From contig CM073551.1 in NCBI GenBank assembly GCA_037074615.1, positions 13,453,750 to 13,517,749 on the forward strand: a DNA stretch of 64,000 nt, written 5' to 3'. The stretch is from Leucaena leucocephala (lineage: Eukaryota; Streptophyta; Magnoliopsida; Fabales; Fabaceae). The notes under the pieces are model-generated. The model saw only the letters and a list, made by a program, of their open reading frames with translations, ran no database searches and was not told where the DNA came from. Positions within the stretch are counted from its first letter, which is position 1. Each line of letters opens with the position of its first letter. Below, piece after piece: positions 11,605 to 27,549 of the stretch. The position numbers were made by a program, and so were the translations under genes.

Positions 11605-14600
11605 CTTCAACGTAGAAATCAATCAGCGAATGACTTAAAGGAAAGACGGCTGGACAGGAGGAGATGGAAGCATGTGCTGCTGAAGAAGAGCATTCGCGTG
11701 GGAAATATGGCTGAGAAGAGCAGATTCAGTCGTGCATGTGCTAGATCTAGGAGCTAATGATAGAAGCAATTGGGTTGACAGCTGGAACATGTGCTGCAAC
11801 AGATTGAACATGTGTTGGATCCAGATCTAATAACAGATTGGAAGTGGGAGATCAAGCATGTGCTGTAACAGAACAGAACTCCACACATCTGGCACTATTC
11901 ACGCACACAACATCCTCTCACACCGTTCACATTACCTCCAAATCAATCATGCCGACAGAGTAGATCCATATCAGCACCTGAGATTCAATCATCACCCATC
12001 CCACACTTCTGCTATATATTACACAGACTACACATCCATTGTGGGGATCCATCATTCACAATTCATATCACACTCCACGGACCACTCTTCTCTCCATCTT
12101 CATTTTCTCTTCTACAACTTCCCCTGTTCTAGTCAATAGGACCAGAGGAAAGTTCTGCATATCCATTTCATCTTTATCTCCTTCTTCTTCTCCCATCATG
12201 ACTGCTCGCTGCTATGCTTCCTATTGCTGCTGGACTTCAGAAGACAATGCAAGGCTAAGCTGCTGTGCTCTCTTGGAGATGGCACCAAACCAGAATCCTT
12301 GAGCTGAACAGGGAGTTCATTGTGTTTTTAATTCAGTCTTGACTGTATCGAGTTGATGTAATTAATTCTGTGATTACCAATGCAATTCGAGAAGTAGATG
12401 ACAAAGAAGTAGGGAACCGAGTCGGATTTCTTATTTCTGCGTAAATGATCCTTTGATTAGTTCTCATCTCTGATCAAGTGATACATAGTTGTGATTAATT
12501 GAAGTGATTCTGTCTCTAATTCATATTCTACTATCTCTAGGTTGAATGATTCCTATTCTCTGTTCAATGTCTACGAGTTGTAGCTTTGATTGAGATTTAG
12601 CTAGCGAGTTGTTAGCTAACATATTCTATTCAACTGATTAACTTCTCATATTCCGTGGATAATGAAGGTAAGCTAGTCTCCAAGGGAACGCGTTTGTCAC
12701 CGATACATTTCACCATCTTTCAAGCACTTAAAATCAGAAACAATGGCATAGGATTTTACATTCAGTCTTAGTTCAAACAGTTCAACACAACTCATCTGCT
12801 TAATTTGTTGATTTGTGGCTCAATAGATTAATTAGGTGCCCGATAAACTCATATTTGCACTAACTTTTAATATGTTAAAAGAGTGCTTATTATTGATCCT
12901 TATCCTCACATTTCCTACTATATGGAGCAAATTAGTTAACAATATGAAGTTGGACAAGTGGGAATTTAAATGATGCGATTTTAGTGTTTAATTGGATAAA
13001 TAATATATTAAACGTCCACTTTAAGTCAACACAGCATTCGACCAGCAAAGTAGAGCATTCCTGTGAAATTCGGTCACGACCTGACGTACCCAACATCGCG
13101 ACCATACGTCAATCAACAAAGAAGAGCGTTCTCTGTAACTATTAGTCGCGACCTGATGCAATTTTGGTCGCGGCCAAACTTCAACGTAGAAATCAATCAG
13201 CGAATGACTTAAAGGAAAGACGGCTGGACAGGAGGAGATGGAAGCATGTGCTGCTGAAGAAGAGCATTCGCGTGGGAAATATGGCTGAGAAGAGCAGATT
13301 CAGTCGTGCATGTGCTGGATCTAGGAGCTAATGATAGAAGCAATTGGGTTGACGGCTGGAACATGTGCTGCAACAGATTGAACATGTGTTGGATCCAGAT
13401 CTGATAACAGATTGGAAGTGGGAGATCAAGCATGTGCTGTAACAGAACAGAACTCCACACATCTGGCACTATTCACGCACACAACATCCTCTCACACCGT
13501 TCACATTACCTCCAAATCAATCATGCCGACAGAGTAGATCCATATCAGCACCTGAGATTCAATCATCACCCATCCCACACTTCTGCTATATATTACACAG
13601 ACTACACATCCATTGTGGGGATCCATCATTCACAATTCATATCACACTCCACGGACCACTCTTGTCTCCATCTTCATTTTCTCTTCTACAACTTCCCCTG
13701 TTCTAGTCAATAGGACCAGAGGAAAGTTCTGCATATCCATTTTATCTTTATCTCCTTCTTCTTCTCCCATCATGACTGCTCGCTGCTATGCTTCCTATTG
13801 CTGCTGGACTTCAGAAGACAATGCAAGGCTAAGCTGCTGTGCTCTCTTGGAGATGGCACCAAACCAGAATCCTTGAGCTGAACAGGGAGTTCATTGTGTT
13901 TTTAATTCAGTCTTCACTGTATCGAGTTGATGTAATTAATTCTGTGATTACCAAAGCAATTCGAGAAGTAGATGACAAAGAAGTAGGGAACCGAGTCGGA
14001 TTTCTTATTTCTGCTTAAATGAACCTTTGATTAGTTCTCATCTCTGATCAAGTGATACATAGTTGTGATTAATTGAAGTGATTCTGTCTCTAATTCATAT
14101 TCTACTATCTCTAGGTTGAATGATTCCTATTCTCTGTTCAATGTCTACGAGTTGTAGCTTTGATTGAGATTTAGCCAGCGAGTTGTTAGCTAACATATTC
14201 TATTCAACTGATTAACTTCTCATATTCCGTGGATAATGAAGGTAAGCTAGTCTCCAAGGGAACGCGTTTGTCACCGATACATTTCACCATCTTTCAAGCA
14301 CTTAAAATCAGAAACAATGGCATAGGATTTTACATTCAGTCTTGGTTCAAACAGTTCAACACAACTCATCTGCTTAATTTGTTGATTTGTGGCTCAATAG
14401 ATTAATTAGGTGCCTGATAAACTCATATTTGTACTAACTTTTAATATGTTAAAAGAGTGCTTATTATTGATCCTTATCCTCACATTTCCTCCTATATGGA
14501 GCAAATTAGTTAACAATATGAAATTGGACAAGTGGGAATTTAAATGATGCGATTTTAGTGCTTAATTGGATAAATAATATATTAAACGTCCACTTTAAGT

Positions 14601-17600
14601 CAACACAGCATTCGACCAGCAAAGTAGAGCATTCCTGTGAAATTCGGTCACGACCTGACGTACCCAACATCGCGACCATACGTCAATCAACAAAGAAGAG
14701 CGTTCTCTGTAACTATTAGTCGCGACCTGATGCAATTTTGGTCGCGGCCAAACTTCAACGTAGAAATCAATCAGCGAATGACTTAAAGGAAAGACGGCTG
14801 GACAGGAGGAGATGGAAGCATGTGCTGCTGAAGAAGAGCATTCGCGTGGGAAATAGGGCTGAGAAGAGCAGATTCAGTCGTGCATGTGCTGGATCTAGGA
14901 GCTAGTGATAGAAGCAATTGGGTTGACGGCTGGAACATGTGCTGCAACAGATTGAACATGTGTTGGATCCAGATCTGATAACAGATTGGAAGTGGGATAT
15001 CAAGCATGTGCTGTAACAGAACAGAACTCCACACATCTGGCACTATTCACGCACACAACATCCTCTCACACCGTTCACATTACCTCCAAATCAATCATGC
15101 CGACAGAGTAGATCCATATCAGCACCTGAGATTCAATCATCACCCATCCCACACTTCTGCTATATATTACACAGACTACACATCCATTGTGGGGATCCAT
15201 CATTCACAATTCATATCACACTCCACGGACCACTCTTCTCTCCATCTTCATTTTCTCTTCTACAACTTCCCCTGTTCTAGTCAATAGGACCAGAGGAAAG
15301 TTCTGCATATCCATTTCATCTTTATCTCCTTCTTCTTCTTCCATCATGACTGCTCGCTGCTATGCTTTCTATTGCTGCTGGACTTCAGAAGACAATGCAA
15401 GGCTAAGCTGCTGTGCTCTCTTGGAGATGGCACCAAACCAGAATCCTTGAGCTGAACAGGGAGTTCATTGTGTTTTTAATTCAGTCTTGACTGTATCGAG
15501 TTGATGTAATTAATTCTGTGATTACCAATGCAATTCGAGAAGTAGATGACAAAGAAGTAGGGAACCGAGTCGGATTTCTTATTTCTGCGTAAATGATCCT
15601 TTGATTAGTTCTCATCTCTGATCAAGTGATACATAGTTGTGATTAATTGAAGTGATTCTGTCTCTAATTCATATTCTACTATCTCTAGGTTGAATGATTC
15701 CTATTCTCAGTTCAATGTCTACGAGTTGTAGCTTTGATTGAGATTTAGCTCGCGAGTTGTTAGCTAACATATTCTATTCAACTGATCAACTTCTCATATT
15801 CCGTGGATAATGAAGGTAAGCTAGTCTCCAAGGGAACGCGTTTGTCACCGATACATTTCACAATCTTTCAAGCACTTAAAATCAGAAACAATGGCATAGG
15901 ATTTTACATTCAGTCTTGGTTCAAACAGTTCAACACAACTCATCTGCTTAATTTGTTGATTTGTGGCTCAATAGATTAATTAGGTGCCCGATAAACTCAT
16001 ATTTGCACTAACTTTTAATATGTTAAAAGAGTGCTTATTATTGATGCTTATCCTCACATTTCCTACTGTATGGAGCAAATTAGTTAACAATATGAAATTG
16101 GACAAGTGGGAATTTAAATGATGCGATTTTAGTGCTTAATTGGATATATAATATATTAAAGGTCCACTTTAAGTCAACACAGCAATCCACCAGCAAAGTA
16201 GAGCATTCCTGTGATATTCGGTCACGACCTGACGTACCCAACATCGCGACCATACGTCAATCAACAAAGAAGAGCGTTCTCTGTAACTATTAGTCGCGAC
16301 CTGATGCAATTGTGGTCGCGGCCAAACTTCAACGTAGAAATCAATCAGCGAATGACTTAAAGGAAAGACGGCTGGACAGGAGGAGATGGAAGCATGTGCT
16401 GCTGAAGAAGAGCATTCGCGTGGGAAATAGGGCTGAGAAGAGCAGATTCAGTCGTGCATGTGCTGGATCTAGGAGCTAGTGATAGAAGCAATTGGGTTGA
16501 CGGCTGGAACATGTGCTGCAACAGATTGAACATGTGTTGGATCCAGATCTGATAACGGATTGGAAGTGGGAGATCAAGCATGTGCTGTAACAGAACAGAA
16601 CTCCACACATCTGGCACTATTCACGCACACAACATCCTCTCACACCGTTCACATTACCTCCAAATCAATCATGCCGACAGAGTAGATCCATATCAGCACC
16701 TGAGATTCAATCATCACCCATCCCACACTTCTGCTATATATTACACAGACTACACATCCATTGTGGGGATCCATCATTCACAATTCATATCACACTCCAC
16801 GGACCACTCTTCTCTCCATCTTCATTTTCTCTTCTACAACTTCCCCTGTTCTAGTCAATAGGACCAGAGGAAAGTTCTGCATATCCATTTCATCTTTATC
16901 TCCTTCTTCTTCTCCCATCATGACTGCTCGCTGCTATGCTTCCTATTGCTGCTGGACTTCAGAAGACAATGCAAGGCTAAGCTGCTGTGCTCTCTTGGAG
17001 ATGGCACCAAACCAGAATCCTTGAGCTGAACAGGGAGTTCATTGTGTTTTTAATTCAGTCTTGACTGTATCGAGTTGATGTAATTAATTCTGTGATTACC
17101 AATGCAATTCGAGAAGTAGATGACAAAGAAGTAGGGAACCGAGTCGGATTTCTTATTTCTGCGTAAATGATCCTTTGATTAGTTCTCATCTCTGATCAAG
17201 TGATACATAGTTGTGATTAATTGAAGTGATTCTGTCTCTAATTCATATTCTACTATCTCTAGGTTGAATGATTCCTATTCTCAGTTCAATGTCTACGAGT
17301 TGTAGCTTTGATTGAGATTTAGCTAGCGAGTTGTTAGCTAACATATTCTATTCAACTGATCAACTTCTCATATTCCGTGGATAATGAAGGTAAGCTAGTC
17401 TCCAAGGGAACGCGTTTGTCACCGATACATTTCACCATCTTTCAAGCACTTAAAATCAGAAACAATGGCATAGGATTTCACATTCAGTCTTGGTTCAAAC
17501 AGTTCAACACAACTCATCTGCTTAATTTGTTGATTTGTGGCTCAATAGATTAATTAGGTGCCCGATAAACTCATATTTGCACTAACTTTTAATATGTTAA

Positions 17601-18113
17601 AAGAGTGCTTATTATTGATGCTTATCCTCACATTTCCTACTGTATGGAGCAAATTAGTTAATAATATGAAATTGGACAAGTGGGAGTTTAAATGATGCGA
17701 TTTTAGTGCTTAATTGGATATATAATATATTAAAGGTCCACTTTAAGTCGACACAGCAATCCACCAGCAAAGTAGAGCATTCCTGTGAAATTCGGTCACG
17801 ACCTGACGTACCCAACATCGCGACCATACGTCAATCAACAAAGAAGAGCGTTCTCTGTAACTATTAGTCGCGACCTGATGCAATTTTGGTCGCGGCCAAA
17901 CTTCAACGTAGAAATCAATCAGCGAATGACTTAAAGGAAAGACGGCTGGACAGGAGGAGATGGAAGCATGTGCTGCCGAAGAGGAGCATTCGCGTGGGAA
18001 ATAGGGCTGAGAAGAGCAGATTCAGTCGTGCATGTGCTGGATCTAGGAGCTAATGATAGAAGCAATTGGGTTGACGGCTGGAACATGTGCTGCAACAGAT
18101 TGAACATGTGTTG

Positions 18114-21100
18114 GATCCAGATCTGATAACGGATTGGAAGTGGGAGATCAAGCATGTGCTGTAACAGAACAGAACTCCACACATCTGGCACTATTCACGC
18201 ACACAACATCCTCTCACACCGTTCACATTACCTCCAAATCAATCATGCCGACAGAGTAGATCCATATCAGCACCTGAGATTCAATCATCACCCATCCCAC
18301 ACTTCTGCTATACATTACACAGACTACACATCCATTGTGGGGATCCATCATTCACAATTCATATCACACTCCACGGACCACTCTTCTCTCCATCTTCATT
18401 TTCTCTTCTACAACTTCCCCTGTTCTAGTCAATAGGACCATAGGAAAGTTCTGCATATCCATTTCTTCTTTATCTCCTTCTTCTTCTTCCATCATGACTG
18501 CTCGCTGCTATGCTTCCTATTGCTGCTGGACTTCAGAAGACAAGCAAGGCTAAGCTGCTGTGCTCTCTTGGAGATGGCACCAAACCAGAATCCTTGAGCT
18601 GAACAGGGAGTTCATTGTGTTTTTAATTCAGTCTTGACTGTATCGAGTTGATGTAATTAATTCTGTGATTACCAATGCAATTCGAGAAGTAGATGACAAA
18701 GAAGTAGGGAACCGAGTCGGATTTCTTATTTCTGCGTAAATGATCCTTTGATTAGTTCTCATCTCTGATCAAGTGATACATAGTTGTGATTAATTGAAGT
18801 GATTCTGTCTCTAATTCATATTCTACTATCTCTAGGTTGAATGATTCCTATTCTCAGTTCAATGTCTACGAGTTGTAGCTTTGATTGAGATTTAGCTAGC
18901 GAGTTGTTAGCTAACATATTCTATTCAACTGATCAACTTCTCATATTCCGCGGATAATGAAGGTAAGCTAGTCTCCAAGGGAACGCGTTTGTCACCGATA
19001 CATTTCACCATCTTTCAAGCACTTAAAATCAGAAACAATGGCATAGGATTTTACATTCAGTCTTGGTTCAAACAGTTCAACACAACTCATCTGCTTAATT
19101 TGTTGATTTGTGGCTCAATAGATTAATTAGGTGCCCGATAAACTCATATTTGCACTAACTTTTAATATGTTAAAAGAGTGCTTATTATTGATCCTTACCC
19201 TCACATTTCCTACCGTATGGAGCAAATTAGTTAACAATATAAATTGGACAAGTGGGAATTTAAATGATGCGATTTTAGTGCTTAATTGGATATATAATAT
19301 ATTAAAGGTCCACTTTAAGTCAACACAGTAATCCACCAGCAAAGTAGAGCATTCCTGTGAAATTCGGTCACGACCTGACGTACCCAACATCGCGACCATA
19401 CGTCAATCAACAAAGAAGAGCGTTCTCTGTAACTATTAGTCGCGACCTGATGCAATTTTGGTCGCGGCCAACTTCAACGTAGAAATCAATCAGCGAATGA
19501 CTTAAAGGAAAGACGGCTGGACAGGAGGAGATGGAAGCATGTGCTGCTGAAGAAGAGCATTCGCGTGGGAAATAGGGCTGAGAAGAGCAGATTCAGTCGT
19601 GCATGTGCTGGATCTAGGAGCTAATGATAGAAGCAATTGGGTTGACGGCTGGAACATGTGCTGCAACAGATTGAACATGTGTTGGATCCAGATCTGATAA
19701 CAGATTGGAAGTGGGAGATCAAGCATGTGCTGTAACAGAACAGAACTCCACACATCTGGCACTATTCACGCACACAACATCCTCTCACACCGTTCACATT
19801 ACCTCCAAATCAATCATGCCGACAGAGTAGATCCATATCAGCACCTGAGATTCAATCATCACCCATCCCACACTTCTGCTATACATTACACAGACTACAC
19901 ATCCATTGTGGGGATCCATCATTCACAATTCATATCACACTCCACGGACCACTCTTCTCTCCATCTTCATTTTCTCTTCTACAACTTCCCCTGTTCTAGT
20001 CAATAGGACCAGAGGAAAGTTCTGCATATCCATTTCATCTTTATCTCCTTCTTCTTCTTCCATCATGACTGCTCGCTGCTATGCTTCCTATTGCTGCTGG
20101 ACTTCAGAAGACAATGCAAGGCTAAGCTGCTGTGCTCTCTTGGAGATGGCACCAAACCAGAATCCTTGAGCTGAACAGGGAGTTCATTGTGTTTTTAATT
20201 CAGTCTTGACTGTATCGAGTTGATGTAATTAATTCTGTGATTACCAATGCAATTCGAGAAGTAGATGACAAAGAAGTAGGGAACCGAGTCGGATTTCTTA
20301 TTTCTGCGTAAATGATCCTTTGATTAGTTCTCATCTCTGATCAAGTGATACATAGTTGTGATTAATTGAAGTGATTCTGTCTCTAATTCATATTCTACTA
20401 TCTCTAGGTTGAATGATTCCTATTCTCAGTTCAATGTCTACGAGTTGTAGCTTTGATTGAGATTTAGCTAGCGAGTTGTTAGCTAACATATTCTATTCAA
20501 CTGATCAACTTCTCATATTCCGTGGATAATGAAGGTAAGCTAGTCTCCAAGGGAACGCGTTTGTCACCGATACATTTCACCATCTTTCAAGCACTTAAAA
20601 TCAGAAACAATGGCATAGGATTTTACATTCAGTCTTGGTTCAAACAGTTCAACACAACTCATCTGCTTAATTTGTTGATTTGTGGCTCAATAGATTAATT
20701 AGGTGCCCGATAAACTCATATTTGCACTAACTTTTAATATGTTAAAAGAGTGCTTATTATTGATCCTTACCCTCACATTTCCTACCGTATGGAGCAAATT
20801 AGTTAACAATATGAAATTGGACAAGTGGGAGTTTAAATGATGCGATTTTAGTGCTTAATTGGATATATAATATATTAAAGGTCCACTTTAAGTCGACACA
20901 GCAATCCACCAGCAAAGTAGAGCATTCCTGTGAAATTCGGTCACGACCTGACGTACCCAACATCGCGACCATACGTCAATCAACAAAGAAGAGCGTTCTC
21001 TGTAACTATTAGTCGCGACCTGATGCAATTTTGGTCGCGGCCAAACTTCAACGTAGAAATCAATCAGCGAATGACTTAAAGGAAAGACGGCTGGACAGGA

Positions 21101-24100
21101 GGAGATGGAAGCATGTGCTGCCGAAGAGGAGCATTCGCGTGGGAAATAGGGCTGAGAAGAGCAGATTCAGTCGTGCATGTGCTGGATCTAGGAGCTAATG
21201 ATAGAAGCAATTGGGTTGACGGCTGGAACATGTGCTGCAACAGATTGAACATGTGTTGGATCCAGATCTGATAACGGATTGGAAGTGGGAGATCAAGCAT
21301 GTGCTGTAACAGAACAGAACTCCACACATCTGGCACTATTCACGCACACAACATCCTCTCACACCGTTCACATTACCTCCAAATCAATCATGCCGACAGA
21401 GTAGATCCATATCAGCACCTGAGATTCAATCATCACCCATCCCACACTTCTGCTATACATTACACAGACTACACATCCATTGTGGGGATCCATCATTCAC
21501 AATTCATATCACACTCCACGGACCACTCTTCTCTCCATCTTCATTTTCTCTTCTACAACTTCCCCTGTTCTAGTCAATAGGACCAGAGGAAAGTTCTGCA
21601 TATCCATTTCTTCTTTATCTCCTTCTTCTTCTTCCATCATGACTGCTCGCTGCTATGCTTCCTATTGCTGCTGGACTTCAGAAGACAAGCAAGGCTAAGC
21701 TGCTGTGCTCTCTTGGAGATGGCACCAAACCAGAATCCTTGAGCTGAACAGGGAGTTCATTGTGTTTTTAATTCAGTCTTGACTGTATCGAGTTGATGTA
21801 ATTAATTCTGTGATTACCAATGCAATTCGAGAAGTAGATGACAAAGAAGTAGGGAACCGAGTCGGATTTCTTATTTCTGCGTAAATGATCCTTTGATTAG
21901 TTCTCATCTCTGATCAAGTGATACATAGTTGTGATTAATTGAAGTGATTCTGTCTCTAATTCATATTCTACTATCTCTAGGTTGAATGATTCCTATTCTC
22001 TGTTCAATGTCTACGAGTTGTAGCTTTGATTGAGATTTAGCTAGCGAGTTGTTAGCTAACATATTCTATTCAACTGATTAACTTCTCATATTCCGTGGAT
22101 AATGAAGGTAAGCTAGTCTCCAAGGGAACGCGTTTGTCACCGATACATTTCACCATCTTTCAAGCACTTAAAATCAGAAACAATGGCATAGGATTTTACA
22201 TTCAGTCTTGGTTCAAACAGTTCAACACAACTCATCTGCTTAATTTGTTGATTTGTGGCTCAATAGATTAATTAGGTGCCCGATAAACTCATATTTGCAC
22301 TAACTTTTAATATGTTAAAAGAGTGCTTATTATTGATCCTTACCCTCACATTTCCTACCGTATGGAGCAAATTAGTTAACAATATGAAATTGGACAAGTG
22401 GGAGTTTAAATGATGCGATTTTAGTGCTTAATTGGATATATAATATATTAAAGGTCCACTTTAAGTCGACACAGCAATCCACCAGCAAAGTAGAGCATTC
22501 CTGTGAAATTCGGTCACGACCTGACGTACCCAACATCGCGACCATACGTCAATCAACAAAGAAGAGCGTTCTCTGTAACTATTAGTCGCGACCTGATGCA
22601 ATTTTGGTCGCGGCCAAACTTCAACGTAGAAATCAATCAGCGAATGACTTAAAGGAAAGACGGCTGGACAGGAGGAGATGGAAGCATGTGCTGCCGAAGA
22701 GGAGCATTCGCGTGGGAAATAGGGCTGAGAAGAGCAGATTCAGTCGTGCATGTGCTGGATCTAGGAGCTAATGATAGAAGCAATTGGGTTGACGGCTGGA
22801 ACATGTGCTGCAACAGATTGAACATGTGTTGGATCCAGATCTGATAACGGATTGGAAGTGGGAGATCAAGCATGTGCTGTAACAGAACAGAACTCCACAC
22901 ATCTGGCACTATTCACGCACACAACATCCTCTCACACCGTTCACATTACCTCCAAATCAATCATGCCGACAGAGTAGATCCATATCAGCACCTGAGATTC
23001 AATCATCACCCATCCCACACTTCTGCTATACATTACACAGACTACACATCCATTGTGGGGATCCATCATTCACAATTCATATCACACTCCACGGACCACT
23101 CTTCTCTCCATCTTCATTTTCTCTTCTACAACTTCCCCTGTTCTAGTCAATAGGACCAGAGGAAAGTTCTGCATATCCATTTCTTCTTTATCTCCTTCTT
23201 CTTCTTCCATCATGACTGCTCGCTGCTATGCTTCCTATTGCTGCTGGACTTCAGAAGACAAGCAAGGCTAAGCTGCTGTGCTCTCTTGGAGATGGCACCA
23301 AACCAGAATCCTTGAGCTGAACAGGGAGTTCATTGTGTTTTTAATTCAGTCTTGACTGTATCGAGTTGATGTAATTAATTCTGTGATTACCAATGCAATT
23401 CGAGAAGTAGATGACAAAGAAGTAGGGAACCGAGTCGGATTTCTTATTTCTGCGTAAATGATCCTTTGATTAGTTCTCATCTCTGATCAAGTGATACATA
23501 GTTGTGATTAATTGAAGTGATTCTGTCTCTAATTCATATTCTACTATCTCTAGGTTGAATGATTCCTATTCTCTGTTCAATGTCTACGAGTTGTAGCTTT
23601 GATTGAGATTTAGCTAGCGAGTTGTTAGCTAACATATTCTATTCAACTGATCAACTTCTCATATTCCGCGGATAATGAAGGTAAGCTAGTCTCCAAGGGA
23701 ACGCGTTTGTCACCGATACATTTCACCATCTTTCAAGCACTTAAAATCAGAAACAATGGCATAGGATTTTACATTCAGTCTTGGTTCAAACAGTTCAACA
23801 CAACTCATCTGCTTAATTTGTTGATTTGTGGCTCAATAGATTAATTAGGTGCCCGATAAACTCATATTTGCACTAACTTTTAATATGTTAAAAGAGTGCT
23901 TATTATTGATCCTTACCCTCACATTTCCTACCGTATGGAGCAAATTAGTTAACAATATAAATTGGACAAGTGGGAATTTAAATGATGCGATTTTAGTGCT
24001 TAATTGGATATATAATATATTAAAGGTCCACTTTAAGTCGACACAGCAATCCACCAGCAAAGTAGAGCATTCCTGTGAAATTCGGTCACGACCTGACGTA

Positions 24101-24403
24101 CCCAACATCGCGACCATACGTCAATCAACAAAGAAGAGCGTTCTCTGTAACTATTAGTCGCGACCTGATGCAATTTTGGTCGCGGCCAAACTTCAACGTA
24201 GAAATCAATCAGCGAATGACTTAAAGGAAAGACGGCTGGACAGGAGGAGATGGAAGCATGTGCTGCCGAAGAGGAGCATTCGCGTGGGAAATAGGGCTGA
24301 GAAGAGCAGATTCAGTCGTGCATGTGCTGGATCTAGGAGCTAATGATAGAAGCAATTGGGTTGACGGCTGGAACATGTGCTGCAACAGATTGAACATGTG
24401 TTG
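18114..24403. repeat. Satellite units 8-11 with a three-unit duplication signature
   Basis: Units 8 and 11, three units (4,718 bp) apart, share three private features: CAAGCAAGG with one T lost, ATATAAATTGG with one G lost, and CCGCGG for CCGTGG. Unit 10 has only the first and unit 9 none. This pattern is what an unequal exchange duplicating a three-unit block would leave. Confidence 0.75.
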
Positions 24404-27400
24404 GATCCAGATCTGATAACGGATTGGAAGTGGGAGATCAAGCATGTGCTGTAACAGAACAGAACTCCACACATCTGGCACTATTCACGCACACAACATC
24501 CTCTCACACCGTTCACATTACCTCCAAATCAATCATGCCGACAGAGTAGATCCATATCAGCACCTGAGATTCAATCATCACCCATCCCACACTTCTGCTA
24601 TACATTACACAGACTACACATCCATTGTGGGGATCCATCATTCACAATTCATATCACACTCCACGGACCACTCTTCTCTCCATCTTCATTTTCTCTTCTA
24701 CAACTTCCCCTGTTCTAGTCAATAGGACCAGAGGAAAGTTCTGCATATCCATTTCATCTTTATCTCCTTCTTCTTCTTCCATCATGACTGCTCGCTGCTA
24801 TGCTTCCTATTGCTGCTGGACTTCAGAAGACAATGCAAGGCTAAGCTGCTGTGCTCTCTTGGAGATGGCACCAAACCAGAATCCTTGAGCTGAACAGGGA
24901 GTTCATTGTGTTTTTAATTCAGTCTTCACTGTATCGAGTTGATGTAATTAATTCTGTGATTACCAATGCAATTCGAGAAGTAGATGACAAAGAAGTAGGG
25001 AACCGAGTCGGATTTCTTATTTCTGCGTAAATGATCCTTTGATTAGTTCTCATCTCTGATCAAGTGATACATAGTTGTGATTAATTGAAGTGATTCTGTC
25101 TCTAATTCATATTCTACTATCTCTAGGTTGAATGATTCCTATTCTCTGTTCAATGTCTACGAGTTGTAGCTTTGATTGAGATTTAGCTAGCGAGTTGTTA
25201 GCTAACATATTCTATTCAACTGATCAACTTCTCATATTCCGTGGATAATGAAGGTAAGCTAGTCTCCAAGGGAACGCGTTTGTCACCGATACATTTCACC
25301 ATCTTTCAAGCACTTAAAATCAGAAACAATGGCATAGGATTTTACATTCAGTCTTGTTCAAACAGTTCAACACAACTCATCTGCTTAATTTGTTGATTTG
25401 TGGCTCGATAGATTAATTAGGTGCCCGATAAACTCATATTTGCACTAACTTTTAATATGTTAAAAGAGTGCTTATTATTGATCCTTACCCTCACATTTCC
25501 TACCGTATGGAGCAAATTAGTTAATAATATGAAATTGGACAAGTGGGAATTTAAATGATGCGATTTTAGTGCTTAATCGGATATATAATATATTAAAGGT
25601 CCACTTTAAGTCAACACAGCAATCCACCAGCAAAGTAGAGCATTCCTGTGAAATTCGGTCACGACCTGACGTACCCAACATCGCGACCATACGTCAATCA
25701 ACAAAGAAGAGCGTTCTCTGTAACTATTAGTCGCGACCTGATGCAATTTTGGTCGCGGCCAAACTTCAACGTAGAAATCAATCAGCGAATGACTTAAAGG
25801 AAAGACGGCTGGACAGGAGGAGATGGAAGCATGTGCTGCCGAAGAGGAGCATTCGCGTGGGAAATAGGGCTGAGAAGAGCAGATTCAGTCGTGCATGTGC
25901 TGGATCTAGGAGCTAATGATAGAAGCAATTGGGTTGACGGCTGGAACATGTGCTGCAACAGATTGAACATGTGTTGGATCCAGATCTGATAACGGATTGG
26001 AAGTGGGAGATCAAGCATGTGCTGTAACAGAACAGAACTCCACACATCTGGCACTATTCACGCACACAACATCCTCTCACACCGTTCACATTACCTCCAA
26101 ATCAATCATGCCGACAGAGTAGATCCATATCAGCACCTGAGATTCAATCATCACCCATCCCACACTTCTGCTATACATTACACAGACTACACATCCATTG
26201 TGGGGATCCATCATTCACAATTCATATCACACTCCACGGACCACTCTTCTCTCCATCTTCATTTTCTCTTCTACAACTTCCCCTGTTCTAGTCAATAGGA
26301 CCAGAGGAAAGTTCTGCATATCCATTCCTTCTTTATCTCCTTCTTCTTCTTCCATCATGACTGCTCGCTGCTATGCTTCCTATTGCTGCTGGACTTCAGA
26401 AGACAATGCAAGGCTAAGCTGCTGTGCTCTCTTGGAGATGGCACCAAACCAGAATCCTTGAGCTGGACAGGGAGTTCATTGTGTTTTTAATTCAGTCTTG
26501 ACTGTATCGAGTTGATGTAATTAATTCTGTGATTACCAATGCAATTCGAGAAGTAGATGACAAAGAAGTAGGGAACCGAGTCGGATTTCTTATTTCTGCG
26601 TAAATGATCCTTTGATTAGTTCTCATCTCTGATCAAGTGATACATAGTTGTGATTAATTGAAGTGATTCTGTCTCTAATTCATATTCTACTATCTCTAGG
26701 TTGAATGATTCCTATTCTCTGTTCAATGTCTACGAGTTGTAGCTTTGATTGAGATTTAGCTAGCGAGTTGTTAGCTAACATATTCTATTCAACTGATCAA
26801 CTTCTCATATTCCGTGGATAATGAAGGTAAGCTAGTCTCCAAGGGAACGCGTTTGTCACCGATACATTTCACCATCTTTCAAGCACTTAAAATCAGAAAC
26901 AATGGCATAGGATTTTACATTCAGTCTTGTTCAAACAGTTCAACACAACTCATCTGCTTAATTTGTTGATTTGTGGCTCGATAGATTAATTAGGTGCCCG
27001 ATAAACTCATATTTGCACTAACTTTTAATATGTTAAAAGAGTGCTTATTATTGATCCTTACCCTCACATTTCCTACCATATGGAGCAAATTAGTTAATAA
27101 TATGAAATTGGACAAGTGGGAATTTAAATGATGCGATTTTAGTGCTTAATCGGATATATAATATATTAAAGGTCCACTTTAAGTCAACACAGCAATCCAC
27201 CAGCAAAGTAGAGCATTCCTGTGAAATTCGGTCACGACCTGACGTACCCAACATCGCGACCATACGCCAATCAACAAAGAAGAGCGTTCTCTGTAACTAT
27301 TAGTCGCGACCTGATGCAATTTTGGTCGCGACCAAACTTCAACGTAGAAATCAATCAGCGAATGACTTAAAGGAAAGACGGCTGGACAGGAGGAGATGGA

Positions 27401-27549
27401 AGCATGTGCTGCCGAAGAAGAGCATTCGCGTGGGAAATAGGGCTGAGAAGAGCAGATTCAGTCGTGCATGTGCTGGATCTAGGAGCTAATGATAGAAGCA
27501 ATTGGGTTGACGGCTGGAACATGTGCTGCAACAGATTGAACATGTGATG

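Larger units (their letters stand above)
10244..27549. repeat. Left satellite subfamily, units 3-13
   Basis: Eleven consecutive units share GAACGCGTTTGTC and the CAATAGG variant that truncates the first frame. Most carry GGTCGCGGCC rather than the GGTCGCGACC of later units; units 3 and 13 already have the latter. Unit 3 also has private changes, such as TTTACTATGTTAAAAGACTG. Confidence 0.85.
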
